NCBI RefSeq assembly: GCF_002614725.1
Contig: NZ_MRZN01000006.1
Coordinates: 62,001 to 126,000 of the forward strand
DNA: 64,000 nucleotides
Origin: Staphylococcus edaphicus
Lineage (GTDB): Bacteria; Bacillota; Bacilli; Staphylococcales; Staphylococcaceae
Direction: 5' to 3'
Positions 55,701-63,904 of this stretch are shown piece after piece (the stretch's first letter is position 1; each line of letters opens with the position of its first letter). Position numbers and translations under genes: made by a program. Below the pieces are notes generated by a model. That model did not search any database and was not told the DNA's origin. It was given only the letters and a program-made list of their open reading frames with translations.

Positions 55701-56705
55701 TTATATATTCATTTGTGCAATTAGTTCTATTGCTCGACTTCTATTTTCAATGCCTGGTATTAATGGTACTATCATCACTTCATCTGCTTCAAATGATTTA
55801 ATCATCTTATCGAGCTGTATTTTAGCATTTTCTTTCGTACCTATCACCATACGCGAACGACTTTGTGTTATCATTTTTTTGTCTTTTTCTGATAACTGAT
55901 AATTTCTAGCTGTTTCCACAGATGGCAAACGTTCAAACTCAGCAAACTGTGCCTTACCTAATAGCCAAACGCTTAGTGCATGCGCAAGCGACTCTGCCTG
56001 CACTTCACTATCAGCAACTACTGTAAAGACTGTAATCATTACTTTAGGTTGCATATTGAGCAATGAAGGTTCAAATGCCTCTCTGTATGTTTGTACACAT
56101 GCTGCTGACCTTTGAATAGCAGTTTGATTAGGTAGTAAAAACGTGCCTGACGTATAGCCCATACCTTGTCGTGCTGCCATTTGTGCAGAAGATACGCTTG
56201 TACTTAACAACCACATTTCCGGTACGGATGTTACACTAGGCTGTGCTAACACTTGATTTAAGCGTTGTGCATGGACATCTTCTGTCAGATAATGTTTTAC
56301 ATCTGTAATAGACTGCGCATAGTCTAAAAAATGTGATTTTGTTTCATTTAATGCCTGTTTCACACTTGGCGTGCCTGCATTATTACCGATACCCAAATCA
56401 ACACGCCCAGGGTATAGAGACTCTAACATTCTAAAGTTCTCCGCCACTTTATACGGACTATAATGAGGTAACATGACACCTCCTGAACCTAATCGAATAT
56501 GCTCTGTTTTGCCTAATAGTTGCATCATTAGTAATTCCGGACTCGCACATGCAAATGCAGGTACGTTATGATGCTCTGTTATCCAAAAGCGTTTATAGCC
56601 TAGTTTGTCGGCTAGTTGCGCTAAATATATCGTATCATGTAAAGCTTCTTGTGCCGTTTTACCTTCATCTATTACAGCATAATCTAATATGCTAAATTGA
56701 ACCAT
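55701..56705 (-). CDS. Luciferase-like (LLM class) flavin-dependent oxidoreductase
   Basis: A 334-residue TIM-barrel flavoenzyme of the bacterial luciferase family, group of YtmO-like single-subunit members. FSILDYAVIDEGKTAQEALHDTIYLAQ is the family start and KRFWITEHHNVPAFACASPELLM the conserved active-site stretch with EHH. LESLYPGRVDLGIG is the usual flavin motif. GGAGGTGATTATTTA puts the start at MVQFSILD; an ATG 14 codons earlier precedes the ribosome binding site. It is first in the GcvH-L operon, as in other species, where it is a suggested redox partner of lipoylated GcvH-L. Confidence 0.85.
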   Translation of the reverse strand: MVQFSILDYAVIDEGKTAQEALHDTIYLAQLADKLGYKRFWITEHHNVPAFACASPELLMMQLLGKTEHIRLGSGGVMLPHYSPYKVAENFRMLESLYPGRVDLGIGNNAGTPSVKQALNETKSHFLDYAQSITDVKHYLTEDVHAQRLNQVLAQPSVTSVPEMWLLSTSVSSAQMAARQGMGYTSGTFLLPNQTAIQRSAACVQTYREAFEPSLLNMQPKVMITVFTVVADSEVQAESLAHALSVWLLGKAQFAEFERLPSVETARNYQLSEKDKKMITQSRSRMVIGTKENAKIQLDKMIKSFEADEVMIVPLIPGIENRSRAIELIAQMNI

Positions 56706-56986
56706 TAAATAATCACCTCCATAACGCCATTGATATACATAAAGCAAGTATACAAAAGTTTAAAAATAACTTAGTTACGCTCACTGACACATAATAAATA
56801 CAATTGACATGTAGCTCATTTTTTAATATCCCACAATTTATTGCCCTCATTCTCTAGAATAACGGATACAAAATATATTTGTTAGATTTTGCTTAAAAAA
56901 TTCATTCATTTTTATTTTATTGACCCTTTTGACATATTAGTGTTAATTTGAAATTACATATTACAACAAAGATCGAGGTTATCGTT

Positions 56987-58222
56987 ATGAACAAAGATAG
57001 TCAGCCACTTTTCAGAGCATTAACGCTTCCAAATGGTATTGTACTAAACAACAGATTCGTATTATCACCTATGACTACAAATTCTTCTACTAGAGATGGT
57101 CATATTACTGAACAAGATTTGCAATATGCCAAACGTCGTTCGCATTCAGCGCCCCTTCAAGTTACCGGTGCTGCCTATATTGAACCCTATGGTCAATTAT
57201 TTGAATATGGATTTAGCATTGCGGATGATGACTGCATTCCAGGACTTAAACAATTAGCTTCTGCGATGAAACAAGACGGTAACAAAGCCATTATACAACT
57301 CACACATGCTGGTAGATTTTCTAATCAAGCTATTTTAAATTATGGCCACGTCTATGGTCCAAGCCCCATGTCACTAAATTCACCAATAAAGCATGACGTG
57401 ATCGAAATGTCACAAGAAAAAATTACTTCAGTTGTTAACCAATACGCTGAAGCAACCTCTCGGGCGATTAAGGCTGGGTTCGATGGTGTGGAAATTTCAG
57501 CTGCACAACGCTTATTGATTCAAACTTTTTTCTCAACTTTTTCAAATCAACGCACTGATCAATATGGCTCTCAAAATTTAAAAAATCGTGCACGTATTGG
57601 GATTGAAATATTAAAGGCCGTGCAACAAGTGATTAACGACGAAGCTCCAGAAGACTTTATTTTAGGTTACCGTGCAACACCAGAAGAAACACGTGGTTCT
57701 GATATCGGTTATACGATTGAAGAATTTAATGAACATTTAGATTGGTTGTTGTCTGTAGCAAATATTCAATATCTTGCTATAGCTAGTTGGGGGCGTCAAA
57801 TTTATCAGAATAAAGTGCGTTCAGTTGGTCCACATACTGGACAATATGTTAATGAAGTTGTTCATAACTATTTAAATGGTAAGATTCCCGTTATAGCAAG
57901 CGGCGGTATCAATTCTCTAGAGAGTGCAAAAGACGCATTGAAACATGCAGATATGGTAGGCATGTCTTCACCATTTGTTACAGAACCAGACTTTGTGACG
58001 AAATTAGCTAATGACCGTGCTGATATGATTGATTTACACATCTCATTAGATGACATTGAAGCATTAGCAATCCCTTACGCCGCTTTTAAAGATATTGTGA
58101 AAATGATGGATTATGGAGAAGGATTGAAAAAAGAGACGCGTGATGAATTACGTAAACTTGAAAATAACTACGATCAAGTAAACTATCAACCCGTTGACAG
58201 AGATAAGGATTCAGAAACTTAA
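56987..58222 (+). CDS. Old Yellow Enzyme family NADH:flavin oxidoreductase
   Basis: A 411-residue FMN enzyme (OYE/YqjM type). The N-terminal LFRALTLPNGIVLNNRFVLSPMTT, the substrate stretch IIQLTHAGRFSNQ, GFDGVEISAAQRLLIQTFFS with a variant of the usual HGAHGYL motif (here SAAQRLL), and IPVIASGGI are seen. The His pair of the active site is therefore changed, so the catalytic site may be atypical. It diverges from the LLM gene, and in staphylococci it is often found by the SirTM operon. GAGG lies 10 bases upstream of the ATG used; an in-frame TTG upstream lacks one. Confidence 0.8.
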   Translation: MNKDSQPLFRALTLPNGIVLNNRFVLSPMTTNSSTRDGHITEQDLQYAKRRSHSAPLQVTGAAYIEPYGQLFEYGFSIADDDCIPGLKQLASAMKQDGNKAIIQLTHAGRFSNQAILNYGHVYGPSPMSLNSPIKHDVIEMSQEKITSVVNQYAEATSRAIKAGFDGVEISAAQRLLIQTFFSTFSNQRTDQYGSQNLKNRARIGIEILKAVQQVINDEAPEDFILGYRATPEETRGSDIGYTIEEFNEHLDWLLSVANIQYLAIASWGRQIYQNKVRSVGPHTGQYVNEVVHNYLNGKIPVIASGGINSLESAKDALKHADMVGMSSPFVTEPDFVTKLANDRADMIDLHISLDDIEALAIPYAAFKDIVKMMDYGEGLKKETRDELRKLENNYDQVNYQPVDRDKDSET

Positions 58223-58236
58223 TTGATTGCAACCCT

Positions 58237-58270
58237 AAAAACGACGAAGCCTCTATGCCTCGTCGTTTTT
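58237..58270 (+). terminator. Terminator of the OYE gene
   Basis: AAAAACGACGA / TCGTCGTTTTT with a 12-base loop, 15 bp past the stop; it can serve the convergent gene too. Confidence 0.85.
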
Positions 58271-58314
58271 TGATTCATTCTCTATTTATCTGATTTAAAA
58301 ATCTTATATTGTTT

Positions 58315-59448
58315 TTACGTTGTTTTAAAAAACGATGCTAATTGTTCAGCCGCATCTTCAGAAAACATCAATTCTAAATTATCTTGCGATTCTTGAGCGG
58401 TTACTTTCGACACTTGATATATTTTTGATTCGTATGATTTAATTGCACGGTCAATATCTTCATGAGACTTTAGTGATTCTGCAAATAAGTAAGCATCATA
58501 CAATGCCATATTCACACCTTCGCCTGCAAATGGGCTCATCAAATGTGCAGCATCACCCATCAAAGTCATTGCAGAATGGTGTTGCCATTTAAATCCAATA
58601 GGTAGCTTATAAATTCTTCTGCATAATACTTCATTATTCATTGCTTCGATATAATAACGCAATTTTTGATCCCATTCACTAAAATCAGCTAATAATTGCT
58701 TTTGTAGTTCTGAAATTGACATTGCTTTGTAGTCATTGAATGTTTGATAGTCCATACGATAAGACACATAAACTTTTATACTACCATCACCATTTAATTG
58801 TGCCAGTAAAGCTTGATTACCACCCAGTGCCATCATTTTTCCATTTTTATTATATTTTAATAATTCTGGATGTTCGTGTTTAACATCAGGAATATTTATT
58901 TCTATCATCGAAATACCAGTGTAGCTAGGTTCGGTGTCTGTAAGATAATCACGTACTTTAGAAAAGGCACCGTCAGAACCAATGATTAAATCAAAGCGCT
59001 CTGTTTCACCATTGCTAAAGTTAATTTCAACATCTTGTGGTCCATGTTGTATTAATGATTGAAACGTATAACCATACTTAAAATGGTCAGGTTCAATTTG
59101 TTCCTTAATGATGTCACAGAGTTCTCCTCTATCTATTTCAGGACGCTCACCGATACCTTCTGCGTCTTCTTCATAATGAACTGTACCATCTTTACCAATA
59201 ACACGAGTATCTTCACCTTCATAACGTACTAGTGATTTAAATGCTTCATATATTCCCGCTTCTTTTAGCGGTAGTTGTCCTGTATCAGCGTGAATATCCA
59301 ATGAACCCCCACGATTTTTATTTATCTCCGGTGATTCTTTTTCAAAAATAGTAAAATTATAACCCTGTTGTTGTAATAGCAACCCTAGCATTAATCCACC
59401 TGGACCGCCTCCAATAATTGCTATGTTTTCAATATTTTTTACAGTCAT
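58315..59448 (-). CDS. FAD-dependent monooxygenase (TetX/PHBH-like)
   Basis: A 377-residue group A flavoprotein monooxygenase. IAIIGGGPGGLMLGLLLQQQG is the FAD Rossmann motif, FDLIIGSDGAFSKVRDYL has the DG motif for NADPH and FAD, and MTLMGDAAHLMSPFAGEGVNMALYDAYLFAESL is the GD motif with the typical end. It resembles TetX-like and salicylate hydroxylase-like proteins; substrate unknown. It is the second gene of a unit with the padR regulator, 16 bp apart, so induced by whatever releases the PadR protein, possibly an aromatic or drug-like compound. Confidence 0.85.
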   Translation of the reverse strand: MTVKNIENIAIIGGGPGGLMLGLLLQQQGYNFTIFEKESPEINKNRGGSLDIHADTGQLPLKEAGIYEAFKSLVRYEGEDTRVIGKDGTVHYEEDAEGIGERPEIDRGELCDIIKEQIEPDHFKYGYTFQSLIQHGPQDVEINFSNGETERFDLIIGSDGAFSKVRDYLTDTEPSYTGISMIEINIPDVKHEHPELLKYNKNGKMMALGGNQALLAQLNGDGSIKVYVSYRMDYQTFNDYKAMSISELQKQLLADFSEWDQKLRYYIEAMNNEVLCRRIYKLPIGFKWQHHSAMTLMGDAAHLMSPFAGEGVNMALYDAYLFAESLKSHEDIDRAIKSYESKIYQVSKVTAQESQDNLELMFSEDAAEQLASFFKTT

Positions 59449-59464
59449 ACGATACCTTCTTTTA

Positions 59465-60013
59465 TTAATATAATTGCTTTAATTCATTTTTAGTTTTTTC
59501 AATAAATGCATCAAACTTTTGTTTCTTCTCAGCGTCATTCAATGCTTCTTTATTTTTTTCCATAATTTCTCTGAATAAATCTTGTAACTGCGTACGTGCG
59601 TCATTCATTGCTTCAAAATCCATATTTTCAAAATGTTCTAATCGCTGTAGCATTTCATCGTTCATATTTTCATTTAAAAATGCATTACCTTCTTCTGTGA
59701 TTGTGTATATCTTTTTCTTGCCGTCCTGAGAAATAGAAACAAAATCTCTATCTTCCAACATTTGTAATATCGGATACACTGATCCAGGGCTGGGTGAATA
59801 AAAACCTTTAAATTGTGCCTCTAAATCCTTAATGATTTGATAACCATGCTTTGATTCGTCTTTAAGCATCTTGAGTATGACAAATTGTAAGTTACCTTTT
59901 TTAAAAAATCTTTCTCTACCTTGTGGACCTCCAAATCTTTCTTGACCTCTACCAAAACCGAATTCAAATCCTTCACGATTTCTCTTTGTATTATGAAAAT
60001 GTCTTCTAAACAT
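59465..60013 (-). CDS. PadR family transcriptional regulator
   Basis: A 182-residue PadR-s2-type regulator. A Gly/Arg/Phe-rich N-terminal tail (REGFEFGFGRGQERFGGPQ) precedes the winged helix (FVILKMLKDESKHGYQIIKDLEAQFKGFYSPSPGSVYPILQMLEDRDFV) and a C-terminal coiled-coil dimer helix. The start is an ATG seven bases after AAAGGTG. An in-frame GTG three codons upstream overlaps that site. First gene of the unit with the monooxygenase; its promoter contains three palindromes (see the promoter entry), so autoregulation is likely. Confidence 0.9.
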   Translation of the reverse strand: MFRRHFHNTKRNREGFEFGFGRGQERFGGPQGRERFFKKGNLQFVILKMLKDESKHGYQIIKDLEAQFKGFYSPSPGSVYPILQMLEDRDFVSISQDGKKKIYTITEEGNAFLNENMNDEMLQRLEHFENMDFEAMNDARTQLQDLFREIMEKNKEALNDAEKKQKFDAFIEKTKNELKQLY

Positions 60014-60034
60014 ATAAATCACCTTTCTTCATTT

Positions 60035-60085
60035 CGATATATCGAAATAATAAGCGATATATCGAAATATGTCAACGATATATCG
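60035..60085 (-). promoter_or_regulatory. padR promoter with three CGATATATCG operators
   Basis: Minus-strand TTGACA (60070-60075), 17-bp spacer, TATTAT (60047-60052): almost perfect. The 10-bp palindrome CGATATATCG occurs at 60035-60044 (downstream of the -10), 60055-60064 (in the spacer) and 60076-60085 (touching the -35). They start 20 and 21 bp apart, two helical turns. The first is extended to an 18-bp palindrome, ATTTCGATATATCGAAAT. This is a strong candidate for PadR binding. Confidence 0.8.
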
Positions 60086-60127
60086 TTATACTTTAAAATT
60101 TATTTGTATCTAACGTAAAATAAAGAA

Positions 60128-60164
60128 CGACACAATCCCCAATTATACCTTTGGATTTGTGTCG
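60128..60164 (-). terminator. Terminator of the decarboxylase gene
   Basis: GACACAATCC pairs with GGATTTGTGTC with one bulged base, T-rich tail on the minus strand, 77 bp past the decarboxylase stop and before the padR promoter. Confidence 0.7.
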
Positions 60165-60240
60165 CTCTTATCTTTATTAATTATACTGCTAATTATCTAA
60201 TGTATTTTAATTACTGTAATCTTGCATCATTGCAACAATA

Positions 60241-61883
60241 TTAACCATTTTGTTTTGCGAAAGCTTGGCCAATTGCATTTAATTTATGTGGCGCATCATG
60301 AACACCCATCTTAACTTCAATGAAGTGCATAGTGTCTGGTTGTGCTTCTATTTGGAGTAATACTTTTTGGAACTCTTGACTTGTGTTTACATCGTGCACC
60401 ATGACTTCATCTTTTCCACCAAATACGGCAGGCAATAATTTATAATCCCACATCTTAATGTCGTTATACATAGCATTTTCACCATGGATTTTGCGTTCTA
60501 CTGTGTAACCATCATTATTAATCACAAAAATAATAGGTTTAATCTTCTCTCTAATCATTGTTGATATTTCCTGAACAGTAAGCTGTAATGATCCATCTCC
60601 AATCAACAACAAGTTTCTACGACTTGTATCTGTCATTTGTGTGCCTAAAATAGCTGGTAATGTATAGCCGATAGAACCCCAAAGTGGTTGTCCAATAAAT
60701 TTATTGTTATATTTCAATGCTAAATCATACGCACCAAAGAATGATGTGCCTTGTTCAGCTAATATAACATCTTCTTCTCTAATAAAATCTTGCATCATTT
60801 TGAAATACGTTTCTTGCGTTAACGGCTCATCAGTCAAATCATAATCATGTGCTTTCGGTTGTTTAAATTGTGGAAATTCCTCATTATTTACATAGTTAAT
60901 TGTATTCAATCCGTCTAATAAATCTACCAGTGATACTTCAGTATCTTTCGTTTCATTCATTTTAAATGATGATGATTAATCATAACTACATCGTCAATAT
61001 CAAATTGATATGAATAGCCAGCTGTAGCGGAGTCAGTTAATTTTGCACCTATATTTAAGATAGCATCACTTTGATCTACGTAATTTCTAATATCTTCTTC
61101 AGCTAATGATGCATCATAAATCCCCATATAGTAAGGAGATGTTTCATTAAATGCACCTTTACCTAATGAAAGTTGTACAACCGGAATTTGAGATCGTTTT
61201 ACAAACTGTTCAAGCTTTTCATGTAAATTAAAACTATTGATTTCATGCCCGGTAATGATAACTGGTTTATCTGCACTTTGTAATTTATCTTTAACCATTG
61301 TCATATACTTCGTCACATCTGTCTGTGGTCGTTGTTCAATTTCAAATGGTGTTGCTACATCAATTTCACTATTTGCCACATCAATGGGTAAATGAATATG
61401 CACAGGTCTTTTTTCATAAAGTGCTGCATTGATTACTCTTGGAATTTCACTTTGTGCATTTTCTGGTGTAATGTACGCTTGCGCTGTAGTAATAGATGCA
61501 TACATGTTTCTATAGTCATCAAACTTCCCTTCTCCTAGAGAATGATGTACATATTTCCCAGCGTTTTCAACTGCTCTTGTAGGTGCACCAGTTATTTGAA
61601 TCACTGGCACACGCTCAGCGTATGATCCAGCTATACCATTAACGGCACTTAGTTCTCCAACACCAAATGTCGTAACCATTGCGGCTATACCTTTCATACG
61701 AGCATAACCATCTGCTGCATAACTCGCATTCAACTCATTCGTATTACCAATCCATTTCATGTCGTCTCGGCTAATAATGTCATCTAAAAATGTTAAATTA
61801 AAGTCTCCTGGAACACCAAACACTTTATCTACACCAACATCACTGATACAGTCCATTAAATATTGTCCAACTCTTTTTTTCAT
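60241..61883 (-). pseudogene. ipdC: Indolepyruvate/phenylpyruvate decarboxylase, split by a -1 frame change
   Basis: A thiamine-diphosphate 2-oxoacid decarboxylase in two frames. The first part (61883-60957, 308 codons) has GVPGDFNLTFLDDI, the catalytic Glu in GNTNELNASYAADGYAR, GVGELSAVNGIAGS and the middle domain to DDVVMINHHHLK, then TGA. The second part (60960-60241) continues with NETKDTEVSLVDLLD and carries the ThDP-binding GDGSLQLTVQEISTM with NNDGYTVE. The total length and alignment match the ~546-residue staphylococcal IpdC with no residue gained or lost if one adenine is added at the junction. The first ATG is too close to GGGG, so MKKRVGQYLMD is the start. Either disrupted, split and coupled, or frameshifted in translation. 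Confidence 0.85.
60957..60966 (-). other. Junction with U UUA AAA heptamer and ATGA overlap
   Basis: On the minus strand the frame reads CAT TTA AAA TGA. T TTA AAA (60966-60960) is a proper X XXY YYZ slippery heptamer in the zero frame. Moving back one base gives TTT AAA ATG AAT GAA, which enters the second part. The ATG (60960-60958) also overlaps the TGA (60959-60957). A small downstream stem GATAC-TGAA-GTATC starts about 14 bases on. No Shine-Dalgarno stands before the ATG. Confidence 0.7.
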
Positions 61884-61998
61884 TTTCATTTCCCCTTTCT
61901 AACCATCTCAATTACACTACAAATTTAACTCATTCATCACAAAAGGTCAATAAGGTTGACTTATATATTGATAGCGACTTATTGTTTTAAAAAAAGAA

Positions 61999-62027
61999 AA
62001 CGATATAGCTCATTACGCTATATCGTT
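61999..62027 (-). terminator. Terminator of the MarR gene
   Basis: AACGATATAGC / GCTATATCGTT with a 7-base loop and TTTTCTTTTTTT tail on the minus strand, 18 bp past the stop. Confidence 0.8.
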
Positions 62028-62044
62028 AGTAAGACACTCATTAT

Positions 62045-62506
62045 TTATTTTTTAAAATCATTCTTTAAATATTTCACTTCTTGAAAACCAGTACGGTATG
62101 AAGCCAATTCTTCCATAATTGCATACCAATCATTACCTACTTTTTTCTGTATATCTTGAAACATATCATTTTGTTTTTTATTTAACTCTCTAACTAATTT
62201 CGTACCTTTATCAGTAGGATATAATACTTTGACACGCTTATCTGTAGCTGTTTGCTTTTCAATGATATAGGCTTCATCTTTTAATTTTTTTAATGTGGCA
62301 TGACTACCTTGTTTAGATATTTCTAAACTTTTCAATAAATCTTTAATTGTAATACCAGGTACTTTCTCAATAAAAAATAAAAAACGATGATGTTGTCTAT
62401 TCAGCCCATATTTTTCGATAATTTCATCAGCAGTGTTAATAAATGTTTTATAGGCAAAATAAAACAACAAATTCTCATAATCATTGTTATTACTATTACT
62501 TTCCAT
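62045..62506 (-). CDS. MarR family transcriptional regulator
   Basis: A 153-residue MarR-fold protein. The winged helix is GITIKDLLKSLEISKQGSHATLKKLKDEAYIIEKQTATDKRVKVLYPTDKGTKLV, with the D-x-R wing motif DKR. It resembles regulators found next to decarboxylase and redox genes; the adjacent split ipdC (on the same strand, 160 bp downstream, beyond a terminator) is a possible target. GAGG precedes the ATG at 11 bases; an upstream TTG is too close to it. No cysteine pair suggests redox sensing (one Cys-free domain). Confidence 0.85.
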   Translation of the reverse strand: MESNSNNNDYENLLFYFAYKTFINTADEIIEKYGLNRQHHRFLFFIEKVPGITIKDLLKSLEISKQGSHATLKKLKDEAYIIEKQTATDKRVKVLYPTDKGTKLVRELNKKQNDMFQDIQKKVGNDWYAIMEELASYRTGFQEVKYLKNDFKK

Positions 62507-62759
62507 TACACACAATCCTCTGTTTCTTATTTTAATACAATTTTATTAGCTGTAATCCATGAGCATTCTCCATACGCATATTGCTCACTATTTTCTTTAT
62601 TATAACAGTTCTAATGCCAAGGATTGTCTAATTTTTATATATTAACTGTTGAGATGTTTAATTGATAACAAATGATTGCTTTCTTATTTACTCATTTTTC
62701 TAAAATGCTTACGCCCTTAAATGTGACTTCTTATTGAGTACCCATTCATTTTTCAATAG

Positions 62760-63506
62760 TTAAGGTCTCTCTAAATGAATCATATCGTCAGCATGATCCG
62801 TAAAAATGCCATCTACACCCCAATTAGCTAATTGGTTGGCACGTAACGGTTTATTAACTGTCCATACATTTAAGGTATAACCTGCATTTTTTATCATTTT
62901 CACTCGAGCTTGAGTAAGTTTAGCATCCTCGATATTAACAATATTGGATCCACAAAAGTCTAATAAAGTTCTCCAATCTCCTTGAAATGCTGCTGCTTTA
63001 AAAATAAGTGCTCTTTGATAATCTGGCATCCACTTTTCTGCTAATTTCACTAAGTAAACATTAAAACTAGAAACCAATACTTCTATATTCGAATCCAGTT
63101 CTTTTAATTGTTCAGCAACTTGTATAACCATGCTTTTAGATAAGGCCGTACCATTCGAACCACTGACGCCCTTTAATTCAATATTGAGATTTATTTGCGT
63201 TTTATTAGCCATATTGATGACATCTTCAAAAGTCAGCAATCTTTCAGCTTCAAATGCTTTGTCAAACCAACTGCCAGTCGAAGCATTTTTAATGTCCTTA
63301 TAGTCTAATTGAGTTACTTCACCTGTCATATCCGTTGTTCGATCAAGAAAATCATCGTGTATGATAACAAGTTGTCCATCTTTAGTAATCGCAACATCTA
63401 ATTCAATCCATTTTAAATTAGGCACACTTGCTGCTTTTTTAAATGAAGCAAGTGTATTTTCAGGTGCTTTGCTCGGTAAACCTCTATGCCCATATATCGT
63501 AAACAT
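62760..63506 (-). CDS. Glycerophosphodiester phosphodiesterase
   Basis: A 248-residue GDPD (UgpQ-like) enzyme hydrolysing glycerophosphodiesters to glycerol 3-phosphate and an alcohol. The TIM-barrel motifs are seen: YGHRGLPSKAPENTLASF (His, Glu, Asn), WIELDVAITKDGQLVIIHDD (metal Glu/Asp and catalytic His), and LNIELKG. The C-terminal VWTVNKPLRANQLANWGVDGIFTDHAD is standard. No signal peptide, so it works inside the cell. AAAGAGG precedes the ATG. Single gene. Confidence 0.9.
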   Translation of the reverse strand: MFTIYGHRGLPSKAPENTLASFKKAASVPNLKWIELDVAITKDGQLVIIHDDFLDRTTDMTGEVTQLDYKDIKNASTGSWFDKAFEAERLLTFEDVINMANKTQINLNIELKGVSGSNGTALSKSMVIQVAEQLKELDSNIEVLVSSFNVYLVKLAEKWMPDYQRALIFKAAAFQGDWRTLLDFCGSNIVNIEDAKLTQARVKMIKNAGYTLNVWTVNKPLRANQLANWGVDGIFTDHADDMIHLERP

Positions 63507-63904
63507 TGAATCATCCTCTTTAATTCGAATTTATACTCATTATTATATGTACAAATTTATATTTCAAATAATCTATGTAAAATTCATAAGAATTATCGTG
63601 TTACAACCAAAGTCAATTTTTATTTAATACGTATCACCGTCTAAGTCAAGGTTATCCATAGCGTTTAATTACGTAAACGCTGCCTATATTTTGTTATAGT
63701 GCAACTCTATTGATTTCCAGAAATTGTAAGTCACTCACTCGTATTCTCCACCTCATTTGTGACAATATTTCTAGCCTCAAATATGATAAGAGACACTATT
63801 TAAGCACTCGATTTTTTCTTTATGATCACAGTAACTTCCTTTTCAGTAATTTAAAAAGCATCCTCGTCTGTTTATTTACATTACAAGGATGCTCGAAGAA
63901 ATAT
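63507..63904. other. Intergenic region before the M23 peptidase end
   Basis: 398 bp with no gene I can support. It contains the terminator hairpin of the M23 gene (63857-63893). A weak cre-like sequence at 63672-63685 has two mismatches and was not accepted. Confidence 0.4.
63857..63893 (-). terminator. Terminator of the M23 peptidase gene
   Basis: AGCATCCT / AGGATGCT with a 21-base loop and a TTTTTAA tail on the minus strand, 12 bp past the stop. Confidence 0.65.

Noticed and set aside
63672..63685. CGTAAACGCTGCCT as a cre site upstream of the phosphodiesterase
   Set aside because: Two mismatches at otherwise fixed positions and about 165 bp from the gene.
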